Origin: an uncultured Clostridia bacterium
GTDB taxonomy: Bacteria > Bacillota > Clostridia > Christensenellales > Aristaeellaceae
Length of the DNA: 64,000 bases
Direction: 5' to 3'
Assembly: GCA_934675735.1 (NCBI GenBank)
Contig: CAKURR010000001.1
Span: forward strand, 270,538-334,537
Position numbers and translations under genes: made by a program. Under the pieces are notes generated by a model. The model saw nothing but the letters and a program-made list of their open reading frames with translations, searched no databases and was not told the origin of the DNA. Each line of letters opens with the position of its first letter. Position 1 is the stretch's first letter. This document shows, in pieces, positions 7,719 through 16,520 of this stretch.

Positions 7719-9978
7719 ACAGCTGATTGGCCGCCTGCAAAAAACGCCGTCTTTTATGGAAAACGTCACGCATTGGGAGACGATTCCGGCCAAAGAAGCG
7801 TGTTTCGCGCCGTTTCCGGATGAACTGGACAGCCGTCTGCCGCCCGTGCTGGCGCAAAGGGGCGTCTATAAACTATACAGCCACCAGCGCGAAGCGTTTG
7901 ACCTGGCCGCGGCGGGGAAGGATATCTGCGTGGTCACGCCGACGGCTTCCGGCAAAACGATGTGTTACAACCTGCCTGTGCTCAACGCCATTCTCAAAAA
8001 CAGCGACGCGCGGGCGCTCTATCTCTTCCCGACGAAGGCGCTTTCGGCGGATCAGGTTTCCGAGCTGTATGAGCTGATTGAAGCGATGGATGTGGACGTC
8101 AAAACGTTCACCTACGACGGCGACACACCCGCCGCCGCGCGCAGACAGGTGCGTCAGGCAGGGCACATCGTCGTCACCAATCCGGATATGCTGCATTCCG
8201 GCATTCTGCCGCACCACACCAAATGGGTGAAGCTGTTTGAGAACCTGAAATACGTGGTCATCGACGAAATCCACGCCTACCGCGGTGTGTTCGGCTCGAA
8301 TTTGGCCAACGTCATTCGGCGTTTGACGCGCCTGTGCAAATTCTACGGCTCCAATCCGCAGTTTATCTGCTGTTCGGCGACCATCGCCAACCCGGGCGAA
8401 CTGGCTTCGACGCTCATCGGCCGTCCGGTGGAGGTCATCGACAAAAGCGGCGCGGCGAGCGGGAAAAAGCACATCGTCTTTTACAATCCGCCCGTCGTCA
8501 ACAAGCAGCTGGGCGTTCGCAAATCCGTTTTGCAGGAGACGCTCCGCATTTCGTCCATGCTGGTGGACAACGACATCTCTACGATTGTTTTCGGCAAATC
8601 CCGTCTGACGGTCGAGGTGCTGACGCGGCATCTGAAAGAGCGTGTCAAAGACCCGTTTGGCAACGCGGGGCGCGTCCGCGGCTATCGCGGCGGCTATCTG
8701 CCCACGCTGAGACGCGAAATTGAGCGTGGTCTGCGCAAGGGCGAAATCCGCGCGGTGGTTTCCACCAACGCGTTGGAACTGGGTATCGATATCGGCCAGC
8801 TGGATGCTTGCGTGCTCTGCGGCTATCCCGGTTCGATTGCCAGCACGTGGCAGGAAGCGGGCCGCGCGGGGCGGCGCAAAAACACCGCGCTGACCATCAT
8901 AGTGGCCTCTTCGTCGGCGCTTGACCAATACATCGTCAACCATCCGGAGTACTTCTTCTCGCGGTCGCCTGAAAATGCGCTCTTGCATCCGGATAATCTG
9001 TATGTGCTGCTGGGCCACGTCAAATGCGCGGCCTATGAACTGCCCTTTGAAGAAGGGGAAACCTATGCACAGGGCGTATCGACCAAAGAACTGCTCGATT
9101 ATCTCTGCGAAGAGCATATTCTGAATCTCACCGGCAGTCGGTATTATTGGATGGCGGAGGAATTTCCGGCGGCGGATTTGTCGCTGCGCTCCGTAACCAG
9201 CGAAAACTTTTTGATTATCGATATCACTCGGCCGGAACACCGCGTGGTTATCGGCGAAATGGACCGCTACACCGTGCCGATGCTGCTGCACGAACACGCC
9301 ATCTACATGCACGAGGGCCAGCAGTATCAGGTGGAAAAGCTCGATTTCACCGAGAAAAAAGCCTATGTCCGCAGCGTGGATGTGGATTATTACACCGATG
9401 CGGATTTGAACACCAGCGTCAAGGTGCTCGACGTGCTCAAGGAACAGCCGCTCGGCGGCGGTTCGCTGGCTTTCGGCGAAGTGCTGGTGACGTGGCTGGT
9501 CACCATGTTCAAAAAGTTCAAGCTGGATACCCAGGAGACGCTCGGTTTCGGCCCGGTCGATCTGCCTGAACTCGAAATGCCGACCAACGCCTGTTGGTGG
9601 GCGCTGGATGAAAGCATCACGTCGGGGCTTTCGATGGATGATTTGCAGGGCGGCATGCTCGGCATCGCCAACGCGCTGCGTCAAATCATCCCGCTGTATC
9701 TGATGTGCTCGCCGCGCGATATCTGCGTGCAATACCGCGTGCGCGACCCGTTCACCAAGCTGCCGACGTTGCTTGTATTTGACAATTACGCGGGCGGAAT
9801 CGGGCTGAGCGAACGTGTTTACGGCATGCGCGCGCTGATTTTCAACGACGTGCACGATTTAATTGCGCATTGTCCGTGTGAGGCGGGCTGTCCCTCCTGC
9901 ACGGGGCCGATGAACGAGGTAGGCGAGCACGGCAAAAAAACGGCGCTGCTGCTCACGGAAAGGCTGATAGCGCTATGA
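7708..9978 (+). CDS. mrfA: DEAD/DEAH-box helicase MrfA (YprA-like) with DUF1998 C-terminus
   Basis: A 756 aa superfamily 2 helicase. Motif I is TPTASGKT (77-84), motif II is DEIH (186-189), and the second RecA domain contains the motif VI region around QEAGRAGR. The C-terminal DUF1998-type domain ends with a Cys cluster CPCEAGCPSC (about C722, C724, C728, C731) that binds metal in this family. In Bacillus subtilis MrfA works with the exonuclease MrfB in an excision pathway for mitomycin C adducts and crosslinks. The next gene here is MrfB, overlapping by 4 bases, which strongly supports the same role. AAGGAG precedes the ATG. Confidence 0.92.
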   Translation: MNLEQLIGRLQKTPSFMENVTHWETIPAKEACFAPFPDELDSRLPPVLAQRGVYKLYSHQREAFDLAAAGKDICVVTPTASGKTMCYNLPVLNAILKNSDARALYLFPTKALSADQVSELYELIEAMDVDVKTFTYDGDTPAAARRQVRQAGHIVVTNPDMLHSGILPHHTKWVKLFENLKYVVIDEIHAYRGVFGSNLANVIRRLTRLCKFYGSNPQFICCSATIANPGELASTLIGRPVEVIDKSGAASGKKHIVFYNPPVVNKQLGVRKSVLQETLRISSMLVDNDISTIVFGKSRLTVEVLTRHLKERVKDPFGNAGRVRGYRGGYLPTLRREIERGLRKGEIRAVVSTNALELGIDIGQLDACVLCGYPGSIASTWQEAGRAGRRKNTALTIIVASSSALDQYIVNHPEYFFSRSPENALLHPDNLYVLLGHVKCAAYELPFEEGETYAQGVSTKELLDYLCEEHILNLTGSRYYWMAEEFPAADLSLRSVTSENFLIIDITRPEHRVVIGEMDRYTVPMLLHEHAIYMHEGQQYQVEKLDFTEKKAYVRSVDVDYYTDADLNTSVKVLDVLKEQPLGGGSLAFGEVLVTWLVTMFKKFKLDTQETLGFGPVDLPELEMPTNACWWALDESITSGLSMDDLQGGMLGIANALRQIIPLYLMCSPRDICVQYRVRDPFTKLPTLLVFDNYAGGIGLSERVYGMRALIFNDVHDLIAHCPCEAGCPSCTGPMNEVGEHGKKTALLLTERLIAL

Positions 9979-11144
9979 GAGATTTGCGCCGACGGCTGAT
10001 GGATATCGCAAAAAGCTCGGAAGCCAAACGACCCGAACCGCCGCAAGCCAAACCGAAAGAGCGGTTTTTCTGCCGCGAAGGCGTTGTGCCGCGCGACGCG
10101 CTTGGGGATATCGACGCGGTAACGCTCGACGATGTGCGCGCCTGTGACCCGAATTTCGCGGGCGACAGCTGGGATGCGGAGCGCCTGCTCTTTCTGGATA
10201 CGGAAACGACGGGCCTCAGCGGCGGCGCGGGCACGGTCGCCTTTGAAATCGGCGCAGGGTGGATTGAGCCGCGGGGCATGGTCATCCGCCAATATATCAT
10301 GCGGGATTACGGGCAGGAGGCGGATATGCTGCGCGAAATCGCGTCGCTCATCGCCCGCGCCGATACGATTGTCACCTTCAACGGAAAGAGCTTCGATTTG
10401 CCGCTGCTGGAATCGCGCATGGTCATGAACCGCATTCGGGTTCACGTGACGGATATGCCGCATCTGGATTTGCTGCATGCCGCACGGCGCGTCTACAAAC
10501 TGCGCCTGGGGCGCTGCAATCTGACCGCCCTGGAAGAAGCCGTGCTCGGCAAAACGCGCTGCGACGATCTGCCCGGCGCCCAGGTACCCGAACGCTATTT
10601 CACCTATCTGAAAACGGGCGAATTTGCGCTACTGGAGGATGTGCTTCGGCATAATTTCGACGACGTGCGAAGCTTGGCTGAGCTGACCGCCGTCATCTGT
10701 TCGGCGTATCGCCAACCCGAATCGCTGCAATACGAACAGGATATGCTGAGTGTCGGCAAAACGCTTCTGCGCGGCGGGCGGACGCAGCGGGCAAGAAACT
10801 GCCTGAAAATTCTGGGGCACAGCACGCTTGCGCCGCAGGCGCACCTGTATCTGGCTTCAAGCTACAAGCAGGGGCGGGAATGGGCGCAGGCCGCCGAGCT
10901 TTGGAAAACCATGATTGCGCGCGGCGAAGGCGGCACATGGCCGTATATCGAGCTGGCCAAGTATTACGAGCATGTACGGCGGGATTACGACAAGGCTTTG
11001 CGATGCGTGACAGCCGCGCTTCAATATACGCTCAACACCATGCCGCTAAATGGAGAAGACGAGACGCAGACCGCGCCTGTTTTCAAACGCATCGAGCGGC
11101 TGAAACGAAAACAAAAAGCATGTCAGGGAGGCAGTTTATCATGA
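9975..11144 (+). CDS. mrfB: DEDD-type exonuclease MrfB (YprB-like) with TPR-like tail
   Basis: A 389 aa protein. The N-terminal ~65 residues are a variable linker; FLDTETTGL (D75, E77) opens a DnaQ-like ribonuclease H-fold 3'-5' exonuclease domain, with FNGKSFDLPLLESR and a late HNFDDVRS supplying further acidic and His positions. The C-terminal ~130 residues form helical, TPR-like repeats, as in YprB. It starts within the stop of mrfA (ATGA) and ends within the start of the next gene (ATGA), so the three are translationally coupled. Expected role: nuclease partner of MrfA in mitomycin-type DNA lesion repair. Confidence 0.9.
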   Translation: MRDLRRRLMDIAKSSEAKRPEPPQAKPKERFFCREGVVPRDALGDIDAVTLDDVRACDPNFAGDSWDAERLLFLDTETTGLSGGAGTVAFEIGAGWIEPRGMVIRQYIMRDYGQEADMLREIASLIARADTIVTFNGKSFDLPLLESRMVMNRIRVHVTDMPHLDLLHAARRVYKLRLGRCNLTALEEAVLGKTRCDDLPGAQVPERYFTYLKTGEFALLEDVLRHNFDDVRSLAELTAVICSAYRQPESLQYEQDMLSVGKTLLRGGRTQRARNCLKILGHSTLAPQAHLYLASSYKQGREWAQAAELWKTMIARGEGGTWPYIELAKYYEHVRRDYDKALRCVTAALQYTLNTMPLNGEDETQTAPVFKRIERLKRKQKACQGGSLS

Positions 11145-11836
11145 GTTTTATGGGCAATATGCTCGGCAACAAGGCGCTGGCCGCGCACGGAAAAAACGAA
11201 TACGAAAAGGCCATGCAGCTTTACGACGAAGCCTACGAAAAGGGGATGGACAAGCCCCGTCTTCTGCGCGGATACAGCGTGCTACTCATCCGCACGGGGC
11301 ATTTTGACAAGGCGCTGGAAGTGCTCAAAAAAATCGAAGCGCTGCCGGGGCTTACGCCTGCCGAGAAGACGGATTTGCATATCAATTATGCTATCATCCT
11401 CTGGCAGAAGGGGCATTTGGACCGCGCGATGGACATTCTGGAGGACGAGTTCCGCCACCTGAAAAACGGCACGATGTACAGCATCATCGGCTATCTGAAA
11501 ATTGAACAGGGCGACGCGGAGACGGCGCTGGCCTTCAACAAAGAAGCGCTGGATTACGATGACACCGACCCCGTCTATCTGGATAACATGGGGCAGACCT
11601 ATTATCGGCTGGTCGGCGACAAGGATACGGCAAAGACGTATTTTGACAAGGCGATTGCGCTCAAGCCCACGGCCATCGACACCAATTACTTCCTTTCGCT
11701 GTATGACATCGAAGCAGGCGACACGGAAAAAGCCGTTGAACGGCTGAAAACGGCGCGCGGCGGCTTCTTCTCGCCGCTGAACTACGCCACGCCGGAGATG
11801 ATTGACGCCAAGCTCGCGGAGCTGGGCGCAAAGTAA
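11141..11836 (+). CDS. TPR-repeat protein
   Basis: A 231 aa protein made almost entirely of tetratricopeptide-like helical pairs, for example YEKAMQLYDEAYEKG near the N-terminus and DTAKTYFDKAIALKP later, with no catalytic motif. A short hydrophobic start (MSFMGNMLGNKALAAHG) is not a convincing signal peptide. A longer in-frame start exists upstream, but AGGGAGG 9 bases before the ATG at 11141 and the 4-base overlap with mrfB fix this start. It is the last gene of the operon, ahead of a bidirectional terminator. A scaffold role with MrfA/MrfB is only an inference from position. Confidence 0.8.
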   Translation: MSFMGNMLGNKALAAHGKNEYEKAMQLYDEAYEKGMDKPRLLRGYSVLLIRTGHFDKALEVLKKIEALPGLTPAEKTDLHINYAIILWQKGHLDRAMDILEDEFRHLKNGTMYSIIGYLKIEQGDAETALAFNKEALDYDDTDPVYLDNMGQTYYRLVGDKDTAKTYFDKAIALKPTAIDTNYFLSLYDIEAGDTEKAVERLKTARGGFFSPLNYATPEMIDAKLAELGAK

Positions 11837-11858
11837 ATTCCTGTTTTCAAGCATAAAC

Positions 11859-11893
11859 AAAAGGCAGCTTTCTGCAAGGAAAAGCCGTCTTTT
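11859..11893. terminator. Bidirectional terminator between the TPR gene and clpB
   Basis: Inverted repeat AAAAGGCAGCTTT ... AAAGCCGTCTTTT (13 positions, one mismatch) with A-rich and T-rich flanks, placed between convergent genes. Confidence 0.85.
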
Positions 11894-11905
11894 GCTTATA
11901 CTTTT

Positions 11906-14518
11906 TTACGAGACCGTGCATTCCGGTTCGGCGTCGATGACCAGCTTGTCGCCGTCATAATCCACCAGCAAATCGGTGCGCGGCTGCACATCCTCGGCAA
12001 TCAGCTTGCGCGCGATGAGCGTTTCGACCGCGCGCTGCATGAAGCGCTTGAGCGGACGCGCGCCGTAAATCGGGTCGTAACCCTGCGCCACAATGTAGCT
12101 GCGCGCGGCGGGGGTGAGGTGCATCGTCAGCTGTTTGTCGCTCAGGCGGCGATTGAGGTCGGCCACCTGCAAATCGACAATCTTATCGATTTCGTTGCGG
12201 GTCAGCGGCTTATAGAACACGATTTCATCCAGCCGGTTGAGAAACTCGGGGCGGAACTGCGTCTTGAGCATGCCTTCAACCTGCTTACGCGCCGTCTCGG
12301 TGATGTTGCCGTTTTCGTCGATGCCGTCGAGAATGGCAGAGGAACCGAGGTTGCTCGTCAGGATGATGATGGTGTTCTTGAAATCGACCGTGCGGCCCTG
12401 AGAATCCGTGATGCGTCCGTCGTCAAGCACCTGAAGCAGGACGTTGAACACGTCCGGATGCGCCTTTTCGACTTCGTCAAACAGCACCACGCAGTACGGG
12501 CGGCGGCGCACGGCTTCGGTCAGCTGGCCGCCTTCGTCATAACCGACATATCCCGGAGGAGCGCCGATCAGGCGGGAGACGCTGTGCTTTTCCATGTATT
12601 CGCTCATATCGATACGAACCATGTTCTTTTCGTCGTCAAACAGCGCCTGCGCCAGCGCTTTGGCCAGCTCGGTTTTGCCCACGCCGGTCGGGCCGAGGAA
12701 GAGGAACGAACCAATCGGCCTGTTCGGGTTCTGGATGCCCGCGCGGCTGCGGAGAATGGCTTCGCAAACCTTTTCAACCGCTTCATCCTGACCGATGACG
12801 CGCTCATGCAGCGTATCATCCAGATGAAGCAGCTTCTCGCGCTCGCCTTCCATCAGCTTGGAGACCGGAATACCCGTCCAGCGGGCGACGATACGGGCGA
12901 TTTCTTCTTCCGTCACCTTGTCGCGCAGCAGGGTGCTGTCGCTCTTCGCCTCTTCGGCAATTTTTTCCTGCTCGGCCAGCTCTTTTTGCAGCTGCGGCAA
13001 TTTGCCGTATTTCAGCTCGGCGGCACGGTTCAAATCATAATTGCGCTCGGCTTCGGCGATTTCGCCGCCCATGTGCTCAATCTCTTCGCGGAGCTTCTGC
13101 ACTTTGCCGATGGAGTTCTTTTCGTTCTCCCAGCGCGCTTTCATGGCGTTGAACTGCTCACGCATGTCGGCAAGCTCTTTCTGAATGACGCTCAGGCGCT
13201 CACGGGAGAGGGAGTCGTCCTCCTTCTTGAGCGCGGCTTCCTCGATTTCATGCTGCATGATGCGGCGGCGCACGTCGTCCAGCTCCTGCGGCATGGAATC
13301 CATCTCGGTGCGAATCGTCGCGCAGGCTTCATCCACCAGATCGATGGCCTTATCCGGCAGGAAACGATCCGAAATATAGCGGTTGGACAGCGTCGCGGCG
13401 GCAATCAGCGCCTGATCGGCAATCTTCACGCCGTGGAACACCTCATAGCGCTCTTTCAAACCGCGGAGGATGGAAATGGTATCCTCAACCGTCGGCTCGG
13501 CAACCATGACCGGCTGGAAACGACGCTCCAGCGCGGCATCCTTTTCAATATATTTGCGGTATTCGTTCAGCGTCGTCGCGCCGATACAATGCAGTTCGCC
13601 GCGCGCCAGCATCGGCTTGAGCAGGTTGCCCGCATCCATGCTGCCTTCGGTCTTGCCCGCGCCGACGATGGTGTGAAGCTCGTCGATAAACAGGATGATG
13701 CGGCCGTTGCTGGCTTTGATGTCGTTCAAAACGGCTTTCAGGCGCTCTTCAAACTCGCCGCGGAACTTAGCGCCCGCAATCAACGCACCCATATCCAGCG
13801 AGAAAATGGTGCGGTTTTTCAGGCTGTCCGGCACGTCGCCGCGGACGATTCGCTGGGCAAGGCCCTCCGCAATCGCGGTCTTGCCGACACCCGGCTCACC
13901 GATGAGCACCGGATTGTTCTTCGATTTACGGGAAAGAATGCGGATGGTATTGCGGATTTCCGTATCACGGCCGATGACGGGGTCAAGCTTATTCTGACGG
14001 GCCAGCTCGACCAAATCCTGACCGTATTTCTTCAGCGCATCATACGTGGATTCCGGATCTTCGCTGGTCACGCGGGCACTGCCGCGGACGGCCTGCAAAG
14101 CTTCCAGAAATTTCGGCTTGGTGATATTCAGCGAAGCAAATAGCGGGCGAACCGTATTGTCCGCTTTTTCCAGCAGGCCAAGGAAGAGGTGCTCGACGGA
14201 AATATACTCATCGCGCATCTGTTTCATCTGGTTTTCGGCCTCCGTGAGCGCCTGAGAGAGGGAAGCGGTCACATACGGCTGCTGATTGCTGCCGGAAATT
14301 TTCGGCAGACGATTGACCGCGCTTTCGCACGCAGTCTGCACCTGCTGCACATTCAGCCCCAATTTGCTCATCAGCTGGCCGATAAGGCCGTTTTCCTGGC
14401 TGAGCAAGGCATACAGCAAATGAACCTGTTCAACCTGCGCGTTGCCGTAACTCTGCGCAAGCTGCTGGGCGGCCTGAAGGGCCTCCAGGGATTTTTGGGT
14501 GAAGCGGTTTGTGTCCAT
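11906..14518 (-). CDS. clpB: Chaperone disaggregase ClpB
   Basis: An 870 aa Hsp100 that works with DnaK to dissolve protein aggregates. It has the N-terminal Clp repeat domain, AAA1 with GEPGVGKTA, a full-length coiled-coil M-domain (about residues 400-530, rich in E, K, R and L), and AAA2 with GPTGVGKTE and LFDEVEKAHPD. It lacks a ClpP-docking tripeptide. An upstream ATG three codons earlier abuts the ribosome-binding site directly, whereas AAAGGAGG lies 9 bases before the ATG at 14518, so the protein begins MDTNRFTQK. The promoter carries a CtsR-like operator, placing clpB in the same heat-shock regulon as clpC. Confidence 0.96.
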   Translation of the reverse strand: MDTNRFTQKSLEALQAAQQLAQSYGNAQVEQVHLLYALLSQENGLIGQLMSKLGLNVQQVQTACESAVNRLPKISGSNQQPYVTASLSQALTEAENQMKQMRDEYISVEHLFLGLLEKADNTVRPLFASLNITKPKFLEALQAVRGSARVTSEDPESTYDALKKYGQDLVELARQNKLDPVIGRDTEIRNTIRILSRKSKNNPVLIGEPGVGKTAIAEGLAQRIVRGDVPDSLKNRTIFSLDMGALIAGAKFRGEFEERLKAVLNDIKASNGRIILFIDELHTIVGAGKTEGSMDAGNLLKPMLARGELHCIGATTLNEYRKYIEKDAALERRFQPVMVAEPTVEDTISILRGLKERYEVFHGVKIADQALIAAATLSNRYISDRFLPDKAIDLVDEACATIRTEMDSMPQELDDVRRRIMQHEIEEAALKKEDDSLSRERLSVIQKELADMREQFNAMKARWENEKNSIGKVQKLREEIEHMGGEIAEAERNYDLNRAAELKYGKLPQLQKELAEQEKIAEEAKSDSTLLRDKVTEEEIARIVARWTGIPVSKLMEGEREKLLHLDDTLHERVIGQDEAVEKVCEAILRSRAGIQNPNRPIGSFLFLGPTGVGKTELAKALAQALFDDEKNMVRIDMSEYMEKHSVSRLIGAPPGYVGYDEGGQLTEAVRRRPYCVVLFDEVEKAHPDVFNVLLQVLDDGRITDSQGRTVDFKNTIIILTSNLGSSAILDGIDENGNITETARKQVEGMLKTQFRPEFLNRLDEIVFYKPLTRNEIDKIVDLQVADLNRRLSDKQLTMHLTPAARSYIVAQGYDPIYGARPLKRFMQRAVETLIARKLIAEDVQPRTDLLVDYDGDKLVIDAEPECTVS

Positions 14519-14590
14519 CCAAATCATCCTCCTTTATATTCAAGGACGAACTGTCCTTTGAATCATGTTCTTCTGTCTTTCGACGGCGTT

Positions 14591-14620
14591 ATTATATCAT
14601 GGTCAAAGAAAGTCAGTAAA
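14591..14620 (-). promoter_or_regulatory. clpB promoter with embedded CtsR-like operator
   Basis: Minus-strand TTTACT (14620-14615) and TATAAT (14596-14591), 18 bp apart. Between them, read on the plus strand, lies GGTCAAAGAAAGTCAGT (14601-14617): a perfect first heptad, spacer GAA with central A, and a second heptad matching 4 of 7. CtsR bound here would occlude RNA polymerase. Confidence 0.75.
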
Positions 14621-14678
14621 TAGTAAAATTGGAAGAATATTTGGAATGTTTTTGTGCAGAGCATTCAATATTTGCCTT

Positions 14679-15410
14679 TTATTTCGCTTTGACGGTCAGA
14701 TGCTCGAGGGGAACGCGGTATTTGGCGTAGCGTTTGCCCGCCCGATCCCGATACGCGCCCCGCTTATCCTCGACCATCACCGTCGCCGTTTTGCCGACAT
14801 AGGTCACAATGCCGCTCATAACGCCGCCCCGATAACAGAAACAAGCCCTCGCTCCGACGAAAAGCCCCTCCTCCTCCGCATCCTGCCGCCGCGTGGGAAG
14901 GCTGTGACGCGTATCCGTGTGGCCGAACAAACCGTGAGCGAGGGAGAGAAAGCGAGAAGAATGGCCCGTTGAGCCGAAAAGCGCGTTTTCCGCTGCGTGG
15001 CAGAGTTCATGCTCAAAGACGACGAGAAACGCTTCCTGCGCGGTAGCGACAGAAAGGCCGTTCAGCAGAAACGGGCCTTTGTTCAACCGAAAAAGGAAGT
15101 CGCCCGACATACGGATTTCCGCGCGGCGCATGCGGGAAGCCCCGCCGCGCATATAGATAAATTTTCCCGCCGAACTGGTCAGCCGCTGGGAGAGCGTTAC
15201 ATCAATCTGCCCGTAGGCGCGGCCAAGAACACCGGAGAAAAACAACTTGTCGTACAGCGCGAGCATCCGTGAAAGCGTCTGTTTACGGACGGATGCAACC
15301 GGAACGGCGCAAAAACCGTCGTCCTCGGCACAGAGCGCCGTCAAAATCACGGCGCGGCGACGACGGATTTCATCCGCAGTCAAGGGAAAAGTAAAAGGGA
15401 ATTCGTTCAT
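14679..15410 (-). CDS. SprT-like zinc-metalloprotease-fold protein
   Basis: A 243 aa cytoplasmic protein. FEHELCHAAE contains the HExxH zinc-binding motif in a hydrophobic helix, preceded by IRMSGDFLF and followed by HSSRFLSLA, an arrangement like the SprT/SprT-like family. The C-terminal part contains GIVTYVGKTATVMVEDKRG, probably a small beta domain. A TTG further upstream would add seven residues, but GAGG six bases before the ATG at 15410 supports the shorter form. In other organisms SprT-like proteins (Spartan) act on DNA-protein crosslinks; the bacterial role is largely unknown. It follows the S24-like regulator gene but is separated by a terminator. Confidence 0.7.
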   Translation of the reverse strand: MNEFPFTFPLTADEIRRRRAVILTALCAEDDGFCAVPVASVRKQTLSRMLALYDKLFFSGVLGRAYGQIDVTLSQRLTSSAGKFIYMRGGASRMRRAEIRMSGDFLFRLNKGPFLLNGLSVATAQEAFLVVFEHELCHAAENALFGSTGHSSRFLSLAHGLFGHTDTRHSLPTRRQDAEEEGLFVGARACFCYRGGVMSGIVTYVGKTATVMVEDKRGAYRDRAGKRYAKYRVPLEHLTVKAK

Positions 15411-15436
15411 GGATAGCCTCAGCGTTTCCAAACGCT

Positions 15437-15473
15437 AAAAAAGGAGCTTCGGTTTTTGCCCGAAACTCCTTTC
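15437..15473 (-). terminator. Terminator downstream of the HTH/S24-like gene
   Basis: On the minus strand, AAAGGAG-TTTCGG pairs with CCGAAGCTCCTTT around a short loop, then a T-run. Immediately after it is a second perfect palindrome (15421-15436, AGCGTTT CC AAACGCT). Confidence 0.8.
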
Positions 15474-15483
15474 TGTTCATCAT

Positions 15484-16203
15484 TTACAGCGCGATTTCGA
15501 TGCGGACGGCGCGGCCCACCAGCTTGATTTCGCTGATGTGCATCGCCTGTGCATCCAGTTCGCGGTCGCCGCTTTGCAGCAAAATCTTGGAATCGCCCAG
15601 CAGACGGATGCGGCGCAGACAGCGATGCGCGCCGTATTCCACCAGCATGATTGCGCCGTCTACCGGAAGGGCCTGCGGCACGACGAGCACCAGGTCGCCC
15701 TTTTCGATGCGCATGGCGCGCATGGAATCGTCCGGCGCTTGGAAATAGACGACGCGTTCCGGCTTGGCGCCTTCGATTTTGCCATCCTGAATGGGCACCA
15801 TGCGGCGGGCCACCTGAATCCATCCCGCGTTCATGACGGGCACGGGCTGCAGCACGCTGCTGAGCGCATCGAGCCAAATGCCGCTCTGTTCCTCCGCGCT
15901 GACCGGCTTGGGCGCGGCGGACTTCGGCGTTTCGGCCTTGGGCTGCGGCGCGGGCTTGGCAGGGGCGAGCGTGCCCAAATCAACCGTCGCGGCAATTTCA
16001 TCCAGCGAAAACTCGGCTTCGTTCTTCTGGTTCGTGCCCAGCGTCTTGAGAATGCGCCGCGCCTGATCATCCTGAATGATGCGTCGGCCTTCTTCCACAT
16101 CCTTGATATACCCTTCGGAAACGCCGCACTTTCTGGCTACCTGCTTGCGGGTCAGTTTCTGACGCGTGCGCTCCAGTAAAATCAAATCGCCCAAACGGCT
16201 CAT
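15484..16203 (-). CDS. HTH (XRE) regulator with degenerate LexA/S24-like domain
   Basis: A 239 aa protein with an N-terminal XRE helix-turn-helix (KLTRKQVARKCGVSEGYIKD, 16-35), an Ala/Pro-rich linker (about 75-105), and a C-terminal LexA/S24-like fold. FQAPDDSMRAM places a Ser at 160, equivalent to LexA S119, and an Ala-Gly pair lies at 126-127, 34 residues upstream, close to LexA spacing. At the position of the LexA catalytic Lys (37 residues after the Ser) there is Arg197, so autocleavage is doubtful. AAGGAGG precedes the ATG. A TATAAT (16309-16304) lies upstream without a clear -35 box. Targets are unknown. Confidence 0.8.
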   Translation of the reverse strand: MSRLGDLILLERTRQKLTRKQVARKCGVSEGYIKDVEEGRRIIQDDQARRILKTLGTNQKNEAEFSLDEIAATVDLGTLAPAKPAPQPKAETPKSAAPKPVSAEEQSGIWLDALSSVLQPVPVMNAGWIQVARRMVPIQDGKIEGAKPERVVYFQAPDDSMRAMRIEKGDLVLVVPQALPVDGAIMLVEYGAHRCLRRIRLLGDSKILLQSGDRELDAQAMHISEIKLVGRAVRIEIAL

Positions 16204-16520
16204 GACGGTTTCCTCCTTATTGATAATACCGCGCTGTGCGCGGCATTTTTTCCCAATGCAGCGCCGCCTTGCTCCGAATGAACCGGCGGTCTGTCCGATT
16301 GGTATTATACCTTAAAACGGAACAAAAAGAAAGATACTTGTGCAATAGACTTGAAATGCCCGTGAAAATGCGCTATATTTATGAATAGGCTTAACGCATG
16401 TTTTCATCTGCACAAGCGTTTACACGAGTTTTACAAAAATTATTCGCGTCAACGGCAGGAAAAAGGGCGGACAAACGGGAATTATGAAAAACAGACGGTT
16501 GCAGACAACGGAGGATACGG
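16204..16520. other. Intergenic region with divergent promoters
   Basis: 317 bases without a gene. It holds a minus-strand -10 box for the HTH/S24-like gene (16309-16304) and the plus-strand promoter of the FRG-domain gene (16351-16379). The ~140-base leader after the plus promoter shows no riboswitch that I recognise. Confidence 0.6.
16351..16379 (+). promoter_or_regulatory. Promoter of the FRG-domain gene
   Basis: TTGAAA, a 17 bp spacer and TATATT, each one mismatch from consensus. Confidence 0.7.

Noticed and set aside
7873..9855. 660-codon minus-strand frame opposite mrfA
   Set aside because: Shadow frame; His/Arg/Gln-rich composition is typical of antisense translation of GC-rich genes.
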